A DNA stretch of 64,000 nucleotides, from contig KV748272.1 of NCBI GenBank assembly GCA_001692895.1, forward strand, positions 186,001 to 250,000, written 5' to 3'. The position numbers and the translations under genes were made by a program. The stretch's first letter is position 1, and each line of letters opens with the position of its first letter. The notes under the pieces are model-generated. The model was given only the letters and a program-made list of their open reading frames with translations, was not told the origin of the DNA and did not search any database. Source of the DNA: Cenococcum geophilum 1.58. Its lineage: Eukaryota; Ascomycota; Dothideomycetes; Gloniales; Gloniaceae. Positions 1-10,068 of the stretch are shown here, one piece after another.

Positions 1-600
1 ACAGCAATTAAAGTAGCTAGTGGTATAGCGATTGGAGTAGTTGGCAGTACAGTAGTTAGAATAGCTAGTAGAAGAGCTGGTAATGCTTATATAGCTAGTA
101 AGGGACTATAGAAAGGTATTAACGCCGGTAGAGCTATAGCAAGCTTATCTAAGGTTGAATTAAGTTAGTCTTACAGAGCTACAGTAATTATTAGCTTAAT
201 ATCATTAAGGGCTAAACCAATCTCTTCGTCCGTCTATTCGTAAAACTCTTCTTCTTAAAGGAGGTTAAATAGTGCTTCTAAGATTAAATATCTGTTATTA
301 TGCTTTCCGATATACACTCCTCTCTTAAATAGATGGATGTATAACTTTACTCTTATATCGGTTCGCATGCGTTTAAAATCCTTAGTAGTAAAGCCTTTAA
401 ATTCCTCCTTAAATACTATCCATAGTATATAGTCTATAAAGTTCTCCTATATGTATACGTAGACCTTTATTACTACATAGTCTCCTAGCTTATCTTTAGA
501 AGCTATAGCAGCAGTGATTCTATTACTATACTTCGATATCTTTTCTTACCACTCTATCGTAGTATAAAGCAATGTGCGTTTAGGTGGAGGTTATAAAGGT
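1..600. other. AT-rich decayed DNA, no gene recognised
   Basis: The stretch is rich in TA, with TAA/TAG in all frames. The opening 200 bases read as a short Ala/Gly/Ile-like frame (repeats of gct-agt and ggt-ata) that looks like decayed coding sequence, but I cannot assign a family. No RNA gene or promoter is visible. Confidence 0.4.
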
Positions 601-672
601 TTAAGGTTCGAGATTTGAGGTTTAAGGTTAAGGTTAAGGTTAAGGGTTAAGGTTGAGGTTGAGGTTAAGGGT
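601..672 (+). repeat. Degenerate TTAAGG tandem array
   Basis: Six- to seven-base units of the type TTAAGG, TTAAGGG and TTGAGG follow one another for about 70 bases. They resemble a degenerate telomere-type hexamer but are not TTAGGG. A C-rich array of the opposite polarity lies at 9717-9835. Some units may be RIP derivatives of TTGAGG. Confidence 0.6.
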
Positions 673-2390
673 AGTGTATACGTTCTCTACAGCCGTTAGG
701 CCTATAAAGTGTTCTTAGCAAGATTGCTATTCTCTTAGCGATCTGTTATATTAGCTATAAAGCCAGTACAAATTCTCTTAAGCTTAAGGGAGGTTGTAAT
801 CTTCTCCAAGTAAAGATATAATTCTCTAGGCGATCTAACGCGTTAGCAGTTAAGTTAATACGTGGTCTCGAGCTTTAAGGGTAATATAGCTTTCTCCTTT
901 AATAAAATAGACAAGAACTAGGCGATCGTAAACTATTTCTAGTGCTACTTCTTAAGCGCTAGCTATTGCGTATTTCCTAATCTATACGTCTACTAATTAG
1001 TGTCGGTATAACTCTCTTTATTAACATGTACAAATATCACTTATAGTAGTACGTATGCGGTATTAAAGTTGGTAGTTAATTATTGTCTAGAAGAAAGGGG
1101 TTGCTCTAAGGTTCGACAGTTAGTCTCGCTTCGTAGTCCCATAACTACGTCACGTAATTAATGTTCCGACAACTATATAAAAGATATTAAATATACTTAG
1201 ACTTATAATGCGTTAGAGCGATTATATATTAACTTAGAGAAAGCAGATATATAGATAATATCCTATACTTTTCGCTCTCTAGTTCTTCTATAAAGAATAC
1301 TAAGGAAATTCTATAGAGGCTTAGGGAATGAATAAATTATTCTATAAGAGATTATATCCGCAGTCCTCTTATAAGTCGGAGTTTTATCTATTAAAGTCTT
1401 ATCTAGGCAAGTGCTAAGAATTTCACTTAATATTATATCATTAAGTGTTTGGGGTACTTATCGGTATTATATATATATAAGATCTACCGGACCCCTAAAT
1501 GCCCTTTACTGGTTACTTAGGCCTATAGTAATTTAATTAGATAATAAACCGGTACTAGGACGCTTAGAATTATCTAACTTAAAAGGTATTATTTCCTTAC
1601 TTTACAAGCTCTCTATAGGCTAACTAATCCCAGTAATAAAAGACGCCTTTTTTAGATCCACCTTAACAGATTATAGGGTATTCGCTTATTAATAAAGCTT
1701 AGTAATTAATACACTATATCTAGAATCTTAATCTTAACTGTAAGCGGCTATTAAAGTACTAATAATTAATATAAGAGGCAGCTAAATATAACGCTTTAAG
1801 AAACTAATAGTTAGCGTAATTTAGCGAGTTACGGCTTTAATAAGTAAGCTAATAGTTAAATAAGCATCCATATTAAAGAGTAAAGAGCGGCCGTAAATAG
1901 TTAGCGGAAATAAAATAAGCTAGGGAATAGTTTAAAAGGAGCGGTAAAAATAGTAAAGTAGGGTAGTAATAAATAAAAGATATAAAAAACGCGTTAAGGC
2001 AACCGGCAGAGCGGGCGATAAAGGTAATTATATATCCCTAGTATAACGGGGCGGAAATTAGCTCTATATATTAGGTATTTCTATATTCTTTTCTTTAGAT
2101 AGTATCCTTAGATCTATTAAGGCGTCTTACTCTTTAGCTCCTTAAGGAAGAAATTATTATAAATTATGCATCCTACGCGTTAGTTAGAAAAGGAATCCTC
2201 TAATAGTATTAAGGCTTACGGCCTTCTGCGACAGAATAAGTTATATTACTAAATATTTTATATTACACGCCTAATTAAGTTTATAACTTATATTACCTCC
2301 TATCTTAGCTAAAAGAAAGGTCTAATTTTTAACTACGCATTATAAGTAAAAGCAAGGTTAATAATTGCCACTATATTAGCGCAGCTCTAA
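673..2390. other. Decayed coding-like DNA, unknown
   Basis: The + strand between about 1520 and 2060 can be read as a basic, Gln/Lys/Arg-rich frame broken only by TAA/TAG, as expected of a RIP-damaged gene tail, but no family was recognised. The segment 1080-1200 (around 'gttcgacagttagtctcgc') keeps more CA/TG than its surroundings. Nothing else can be supported. Confidence 0.3.
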
Positions 2391-2391
2391 T

Positions 2392-2470
2392 AAGAGCTTT
2401 ACGCTAATTATATCGCTTTAATTAAGTACGCGACACTTAATTAAAGCGATATAATTAGCGTAAGGCTCTT
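2392..2470. repeat. Near-perfect palindrome, 36-bp arms
   Basis: Arms at 2392-2427 and 2435-2470 are reverse complements with one mismatch, separated by 7 bases (acgcgac). The palindrome sits in decayed coding-like sequence. RNA or single-stranded DNA here would form a long hairpin. It may be a fold-back element relic or a local inverted duplication; no target-site duplication was found. Confidence 0.85.
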
Positions 2471-2754
2471 CTAAGTTTTAGGGGCGCTAGCGACCTACCG
2501 GGAAATTAAGAGCAGAAGGAAACTGCACTTAACTACTCTTTTATCTTAATATAAATTATATAACTTATAACCCACCATTATAAACTTTAGTATTATAGTA
2601 GCTTTAGATCTTATCTGCAATGCTTCTAATAAGCAGCTTTAACCTTATCTCCCTAATATTATATATACTATTTAAAGGCTCTAAAAGCTTCCTATTAACA
2701 CCTTTTAATATTTACTACCTCTTTTAGAGAATAAACGCAGCCACTATAATTTGC

Positions 2755-3005
2755 TTTACGCTTCTTTAGGGAGTAAGGATATCTAGCCTTCTCTAGGGAA
2801 TTAGGATGTCGTTTAGCCTTTTTTAAGGAATAAGGATAATGCCGTCTAGTCTTTTTTAGGGAGTGTTTAGCCTTCTTTAGGGAATAAGGATATTATTAAG
2901 CCTTCTCTAGAGAGTGAGGATGTCTAGCCTTTTTTAGGGAATAAGGATAATATTGTTTAGCCTTCTCTAGGGAGTGTTTAGCCTTCTTTAGGGAATAAGG
3001 TTGCT
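2755..3005 (+). repeat. Minisatellite with CTTTAGGGAATAAGGAT unit
   Basis: Roughly nine imperfect copies of a 20-30 base unit built around 'agccttctttagggaataaggat'. Units differ by insertion of a short 'gtgttt' spacer and by C/T exchanges. Several copies carry TTTAGGG. The array lies inside coding-like sequence and ends just before the next relic. Confidence 0.8.
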
Positions 3006-3015
3006 TCTCTACCTC

Positions 3016-4790
3016 CCCTTTTACCTAAATATGCGAACCTACTTAACGCATTATTAGCAAACCTCTTTAAGATTAAGATATTTGTTAATATATCTATAGG
3101 GAAAGATCTAAAGGCCATTATTAGTAAACTAAAGTAGTTAAATAAACATCCCCTTATTAAGGATCTTATTACTACTAACGGCGATTTATTAAATAACGCT
3201 ATTTTTTAAAAACTTCTTAGCTAATAGACGCTTGCGAATTCTTTTAAGAAATAGCAACTAAAGTCTATAGGTGCGTTAAGGATTAAAAGTTTAGTTAAAA
3301 GTTAAGCCGCTTCCATAAAGGGAGTTAGCCATATTATATTATTTGCAAGAAGTATAGGATATTATAATATTACTAAAGCGGCTTTAGCTATTAGATATAA
3401 AATTAAGCTTTATATTATATAAAGGCTTAAAAGGGCAAGGCTATTAGTTCTCTTAGCCTTTACCTATAACGCCTACCGGAGATTAAATTTACCTAACATT
3501 AACAATTTTCTTATAGCTTTACGGCACCGGTCTTATTTTATAATATTTAAAATTACGTAAAAATGTTTAGTTTAGATAGGATAGTATTAAGAGCTTTATT
3601 CTGGTTAGATACTTTCTCTTAAACTAATATATCTTAGCACCACCAACTCGCCCTAGTTAAGCCCGAAAAAGCGAATTGCCTCCCCTTATAAACGCCCCTA
3701 TATAGAAGTTGCTAAACTTAGGGATCCTATATTAGCGTATAATTACCAACGCGCAAATCTAATAACATTGCACCCTCCTTAGCTACTAATAACGGCCTTA
3801 ATAAATAGCATGCAGATATATAAGAGTAGTTATACTTCTAAATAGCAGTATCTCTAATTTATTATAGGCCATAGAATATCTTCTCTATAATTTATTAAAT
3901 AATATCCTTAAGCCTCTAAGCTAGCGGGCAAATCCCTTATACCACGCCTTGGTCAAGAACGCTTATTATAAGATTTCCCTACCCCTTTTAATACCCGCGG
4001 TAACCTTGCGTAAAGATACCTAAATATAAATAGCACAGCGTGTTTAAATGGAAACCCTAACGGCTCTAGTTCTATAGACGTTAGTAATAATAGCGAATAG
4101 ATAAGCTATAATGAGGCGTAATAGGTATATAGAGACTAAATTAATAGTAATACGCTACCAGCAATTAGAAACAGCAAACAGATAAGCTATAATAAGGCGT
4201 AATAGATGTATGGAGACTAAATTAACGGTAATACACTACTAGGAATTGGTAACAGCGAATAAATAGGCTATAATAAGGTATAATAGGTGTATAGAGACCA
4301 AATCGGTAGTAATACGCTACTAGCGATTAGCGACAGCAAATAGATAAGCTATAGCTCCGCGCAATAGGTATATAATAAGTCCCTTAACAGTACGGTTGCT
4401 ATAAGTTCTGCTTATAGGTATTAGTAAATTTCTTTTAAAACTCTTATATTGTTATACACCCCAGTTTTAGGTTTTTAACGCGGTATAATAATGGTTTAAT
4501 AATATCCTTTATTAAGTAGAACTAGTAGTTTAAGCTTAGCTAATAATCGGCACTATAATTATTATATTAACGCTACCTCTACTCCTATTCTATTCTACCT
4601 ATTATAAACTAGCCTAGTAATAGCCCTACCCGCTCTCTAAATATAGGATAGTATAACTAAGCGGGACCTAGGAGTCTTAATAAGGGCTAAAAGCTAACGT
4701 GCACACTACTAAATCGTTTAGATATTACATTAAAATATATTATCCCGTAAAATAGACTGTTAGGCCTATATATAAAGAGTTTATATTAAC
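3016..4790 (+). pseudogene. Decayed unknown gene with 27-residue repeats
   Basis: From about 3016 one + strand frame stays readable for hundreds of codons with only TAA/TAG interruptions at Gln-like positions. It starts with a helical Leu/Lys-rich segment (PKYANLLNALLANLFK) and passes through 'SIGYYNITKAALAIRYK' near 3350. The later part (about 4095-4360) is an exact 81-base tandem repeat, so the encoded repeat is 27 residues, Gln- and Asn-rich, and stays in frame through all copies. No catalytic motif or known domain was recognised. Continuity of one frame over the whole interval was not proved, so it could be two adjacent relics. Confidence 0.45.
4097..4358 (+). repeat. 81-bp in-frame tandem repeat
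   Basis: The block beginning 'ataagctata' recurs at 4101, 4182, 4263 and 4344, a period of exactly 81 bases, about 3.2 copies. Copies differ mainly by C/T or G/A exchanges, consistent with RIP on a coding repeat of 27 codons. Confidence 0.85.
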
Positions 4791-5639
4791 TACTCTAACT
4801 CCTAACTTTAGTAGTATTTCTAGTATCTTTAACTTAAATTCCTTATTTGCGTTAGCCGCTAGAGTTACTATACTAAAGTAAACCACGTTAAATATACTAT
4901 TTTCGCAAGCTTATACGCTTTATTACTTTCTATAGTGTCCGTTAAGGCGATAGTAGGTGCAGTTTTAGTTAGCGTAGTCTTCTAAATCTTCTATATCGCC
5001 TCCTCTAGGCTAGATTATACGAGGTCTATATATAACTTATTAATTACGGATACTATATATATCCTATTCCAGTAATCCTTCGTTAAAGTTTTGTGCTTAC
5101 TTATTTTTTACGTTACTATATCCAATTTTATAAGCTTACTGCAAGTAAAATTATCTAAGTAGTGGGGCAGTTTAGAGGGGTAGGCTTATTAGCCTATTTG
5201 CATTTCACGTGTTAGATATACTAATTTACTAACGTGCATAGATATTAAAATGCTTAGTATTTTAAACGAGCCTTAAACATTTAATACCCCAATGCTTAGG
5301 CTTTACTATTTTTATTAGTAAAGATTTAGTGGTAATATTTTTAATGCCTTAAATACACCGCTAAAATAAGATTAATATGTATAATGGCCGCTGTGCGGGC
5401 CGCTATATACATTAAACGCTTAGCATCTTATCCCGCTTAAATACATTTATAATACCCTTTCTGCCCTTTAATATATCTAGCGGCCTAGACTTCTCACCTA
5501 GCTGCAATAAGGCCTATAAATGGCATACGGCACGCACTATAACCTCTTAATAATCTTTATTAATCGCTGCCCCTACTCCTATCTATAATTATATAGCTAT
5601 ACTTTTAGAACTAATAAGTACCATATTTAACGCTTTTTT
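4791..5639. other. Decayed DNA, no gene recognised
   Basis: AT-rich with scattered TAA/TAG in every frame. Short readable pieces occur on + but no family motif, repeat or RNA gene was seen. Confidence 0.3.
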
Positions 5640-8560
5640 CTTTCTAAGTTAGACTGTTTAAGCCCTTAGGAGTAAGGATAAAGTATACCTTAATCTACTA
5701 CCCGCTAAAATATTTACTAACCAACTTAGACCTCTTACATTATACTACTACCGAGAAAATACCTATTCTTATTAAATATACCTAGAATAGAAGAGTATTA
5801 TATACTCTTTAAAACGTCTAAAACTGGCTATAATAAAATAGCCAGAGTTTTTTCTAACGCTTAGGGAAAAGAACAGTTTAAATTTATTAAAGTAGGTTAT
5901 AAATCTAGGTAATTTCTAATAAATCTTAAGCTTTATAGGTTTTAAAATAGATCGGTTTCCGCTATAATCTACCTACTAAACCTAAGTACGCTTAAGTCCT
6001 AATACATTTTCGCATTAGTAGGATTAAAAAGCAGTTATATACTCCATTAAAAGTAGTAGGGCTAATATAAGGCGGGGAGCAAATTATAGAAGATATAAAC
6101 GCGGTAAAATTAAAAATTAAATAGTTAAAGTTGCTAGAGGGGTCTCCTAGTAACTTAAAAAAGAGTAATATAGAGGAGGGTTTATGTGCTCTAGGCTTTA
6201 AGATATAGTTTAACCGTATAAAATATCCGTAGTGTATATTATATATCTAGGAAAACCTGCTATTCGGCTACTAGATTATTAATTCTCGTTTTAAATAGCA
6301 TTAATTTCTCCTATTTTACTTTCTTCTTACTCCCTATATTTTTAGAATTAAAGTCTACTATACCCCCACCTTATTAATGCTACTAGCTATCCGCTATACT
6401 TTAGCCCGTTACTAATACTACGGTTAAAAAACCTTCTTTAGGGAATTTATTTACTAAGGGAATTATTATAAAGTTCTTATATTTTTAGGTATAGTTAAGA
6501 AGATAAATAGTAAAAAAAAAATCCTATAATAGATAGAGCGTAAAATATAGGATAATAGAAATCGCAATATAAGGTATAGTATAGAAGAGGACTAGGATAA
6601 AGATGGGGATATATATAAGGACGTATATAGGGAGGACATAGTCGCCGGGATTAAGGCTTTGGGGATTAATTTAAAGAAGAATATGTTTCTCTGCTAGTAA
6701 CTATTCCTTCTATAAATAGTATAGTAAAGGCTATTATATAATGTTTTTGCATTTCTACGCATAATTATAGCGTACTAATTTATACCTCCCCCTATACTAT
6801 ATAATTACACTTATAGCTAGCCGAGCTAGGCTTCTCTACTTATAATAGGTTAGCCTCCTATATTCTATAAGTATACTTAGTCTTACCCTTTACCGATCTT
6901 TTATTACTTATAGTAAGGCTAAAACAGGCGTCTTCTTATATTTATGCCGTCTAGTAAGTCGTATTTAGGCCTGCCTTTATATATTCTATGCCATTTATAG
7001 CCTAATTTAAATCTACGCACTTCTTTATTACTTTAGTAAGAACTACCACGCAATTTAACCTTGCTAATACGCATATACTACCTCTGCTAGGGTTTTACTA
7101 ATTAATATATAAATAGGCCTCTAAGACCTCTATAGACCTCTAAAGGCCTCTAACAACCTCTAAAGACTAGCAATAACTTACCTACTAAGGCAAGCAGTAT
7201 ATAACCCGCCCCTTCTATATCTTTAGTAATCTAATCGCTACTTTTAGGTACCTATTGTCGTGATAGATACGTCTAATAGAAGCTAAAAGTTAGCCTATTA
7301 GGTTTTAAAGTTAGAAAAAGAGATTTCCGAGGAGGATAAAAAATAAGATATTACCTTTATGGGATAGGAAGAAGGCGATTTACGTAAAGCAAAAGTAAGT
7401 AATTACCTATATTATAAGTAGTAGGTCCCTAATATCTTAAAGATTTATAAGATTATCGGCATTCTGTATACTTAACCCAATATTCACCGGGCTATAGGTC
7501 CAATATATAATACAATTATTTAAATAACTTTAGTTGTGCCATATTACCATAGTAGCAGATTAGTTATAGCGGAAATTAATTATAATAGAATATTAATAAG
7601 GTCTAATTGCTTTTCTAGCAATGTATAGTTTATAGAAGGTAAAAAGGAAGCTTTAGAACAATTAGATAAAGAGGTAAAGGAACTTAATAATGCCAACTAG
7701 GCTACTACGCCTCCCTTTTTAGTTAAATTGGCGTACTTTACTGCCCTAATACTTGTAATAGCTTTAGTACTTCTATATAGGGAATAGTTAAGTTTATATA
7801 GAGGAACTACGCTGCTTAAATTGCTTAATTTCGTTTAAAGAATACAAGATCTTATACGGCTTATATAATAGTCTAGCAATTTGCTATTATTCTATAACTA
7901 AGCCCAAAGCCCTTATGCCTTTACGTTCGCCTATGCTTACAACCCCTACTAAAATTAAACCCCCCTCTCTACGCTCTCTTCTCCCGGCCTTGCTAAAATA
8001 CCTAGTATAAATGTACTTCTTTTAATAAAGATAGAAAGGCTATATAGAAGTAGTCTTTTAAAACCTAATGCTTAATTTTTATAAACTATATAAGCATAGC
8101 TAATTTTGCGAGCTGGGTAATCGTGCGGGTTATATTAGCATATAGTTAAGAAAAAAGTAGAATAGTGTAATTGGCGGGCCGGTACGCAGGAATATAATAC
8201 TATTTAACTTTGCTTAATATAGCTTAGAGGAGTATAGAGCCTCAACCTAAGCCATAGGAATACGTCCTCTAACTAAGCCTCTATTATATAACCACTAACT
8301 ACTTCTAGGCGCTACGGCCGCCGTATACCCCGCCATTTACCCTTCCTAAAACTTTAGAAGTTATACTAGTCCTTAGTTAAGCGACTAACGTTTAAAGCTC
8401 TAACTGACTAGCTAAATCCGTCGCAGATTAGACGAAGCTAATAATGACTTCTTAATGTATATATAGAGGCTCTAGAGCCACGTTTAATAAAGCAAAGTTC
8501 TTATTCTTAATTGTCCTATTTAATACTAAATCACTCCCTTAAATATTACTTAAGATATAG
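5640..8560 (+). pseudogene. Decayed coding sequence of unknown family
   Basis: Several long + strand segments read as protein interrupted only by TAA/TAG. Around 6000-6450 a segment includes 'PLKVVGLIQGGEQIIED'. Around 6575-6690 an acidic stretch (EED-DKDGDIDKDVYRED) follows. Around 7640-7830 a charged Leu-rich helix (EALEQLDKEVKELNNAN) is followed by a hydrophobic segment that could be membrane-spanning (LILVIALVLLY). I recognise no domain and cannot say whether this is one gene or several. The segment ends just before the BTB relic and has the same orientation. Confidence 0.35.
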
Positions 8561-8612
8561 TCAAAACTAGAGAAATATACTATCTAAGAGTATTCTGTTT
8601 AGCTTAGCGCAG

Positions 8613-9640
8613 CTTATAAATAGTAAGAAATATAGTAACTTAAAACTTGTATACTAGGGGCTAAAGTTTAAAGTCTATAAAGCGATTATATACACCTAAT
8701 CTCCTATACTTACAGCTGCCTATAATAGAGGCTTTTAGGTAAAAGCTAACTAAACGTCTAGTAAAATTAACCCTAACTAACCAACTAACGGGTAGGAGGC
8801 GGCGACTAATATTATAAATATTAACGAGTTCAATTCCGACACTATTAAGAAAATAATCTAATTTATATATAAGAGGGATTATAAGAATAGTAAGGAGGAG
8901 TAAGGATCTAATATCGATAACACTAATACCTTATCGCCATCTAAACTAGATAATAGCGGTGGCGATAATAAAGACACAACGATACGGCTGACGACGGCCT
9001 ATATTATACTTCATCACATCTATATTAATGCAATTACTAATTACTACAATATACTATAGCTAAAAGAGCTTATAAATATAAAAATCTAATATATTCTAGG
9101 AACTAGCTGGTCCGTAGACGGGTTTCCTAATATTATTAAGGATGTCTTTAGCCTAACAGGCGACTTAGTATTATATAATATAATTACCTTAATAGCGGCC
9201 AAGTATATCGAAGAGCTTATTAAACTTAGGGACTTTATAGAGCTAGACGTTATAAGCGATTTCGCTATTAGCATTATATAAACAGCGATTACCGTATCTA
9301 AGGACATGGAGGAAAATTTTATACTAAAACTTTAAGCTATTTAATCTCAGCTATAACAAACAGAATTACTGCTTTAATCCGCCGAGGCGAGGTATATCGC
9401 GGCTGAGCGCAAAAGCAAAAACATTAATAACTATCTTAATACCCTCTACACAACTAGGACCTATTGTAATATTAGTTATAGAGCCGAGTTTATATATTAT
9501 ATTAAGGATAGTAGTTATCTGTTTAACCTTAATCACCCTTATATACTTCGTTACAAAAGGTGCGAGCGTTATATATAAGTAAAGATACATAGCTTAGGAG
9601 ATTGGCTTAGGTAGGAAGTCATTATATTATTTAGGTTAAT
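8613..9640 (+). pseudogene. BTB/POZ-domain protein relic
   Basis: One frame from 8613 reads LINSKKYSNLKLVYQG, then 'FKVYKAIIYT-SPILTAAY', the classic fungal BTB start in which a protein's 'sD-LKLvcqG-eFkVHKaivc-qSpvl' binds partners. 'INEFNSDTIKKIIQFIYKRDY' matches the BTB helix and 'F-YTGDY' region. An acidic spacer follows, then 'HIYINAITNYYNIL-LKELI' (the 'vyalAdkY-ip-Lk-la' helix) and a tail 'AAKYIEELIKLRDFIELDVI'. BTB proteins dimerise and often act as cullin-3 adaptors. Stops are all TAA/TAG at Gln-like positions, and His codons read Tyr (HKA to YKA), as expected from RIP. The C-terminus runs into a Pro/Leu/Tyr array at 9717. The family is clear; the start codon is not. Confidence 0.75.
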
Positions 9641-9716
9641 CTAAGAAATTCGAATATATATCTCGTCTATAGTCGATCCGTTAGATATTATATAGTAACT
9701 ATATTATCTATCTTCT

Positions 9717-9835
9717 ATTAGCCTCCCCTTACCTTACCCTTTACCCTTTACCCCTTACCCCTTACCCTACCCTTTATCTTATCCTTTACCTTACCCTTAC
9801 CTTTACCCTTACCTATTACCCCTCGCCCCCTAGAC
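9717..9835 (+). repeat. Degenerate CCTTACCC tandem array
   Basis: About 100 bases of CCTTAC, CCTTTACC and CCCTTACC units, pyrimidine-rich on +, inverse in polarity to the TTAAGG array at 601-672. It lies at the 3' end of the BTB relic, where it would encode Pro/Leu/Tyr. Confidence 0.7.
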
Positions 9836-10068
9836 GAATTATAAAATCCTAGTTATTATATCTATTTTACTAAATACTAAAATAGGATTGGATAATAATA
9901 AACTAAAATAAAATAAAAAGTGGTAAAGAATAATAAGATAAGCAAGAAATAACTAGGAAAAGGTCCTATATATAAGGAACGCATAGTTCTAAATTTACCA
10001 GTTATATACCTTTCTATTAGTACTAGAGGGTCAGCATAGGATTCTCGCATAAGCAAGGCGACTTACCT
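9836..10068. other. Short intergenic stretch between converging relics
   Basis: A-rich sequence (aataaaaagtggtaaagaataat) between the 3' ends of the BTB (+) and DUF3435 (-) relics. No gene, repeat or terminator structure was identified. Confidence 0.4.

Noticed and set aside
601..672. True telomere repeat
   Set aside because: Units are TTAAGG/TTGAGG with variable length, not TTAGGG, and the array is short and internal.
9086..9590. Two - strand open frames of about 73 codons
   Set aside because: They are antisense to the BTB relic, whose + frame carries clear domain motifs.
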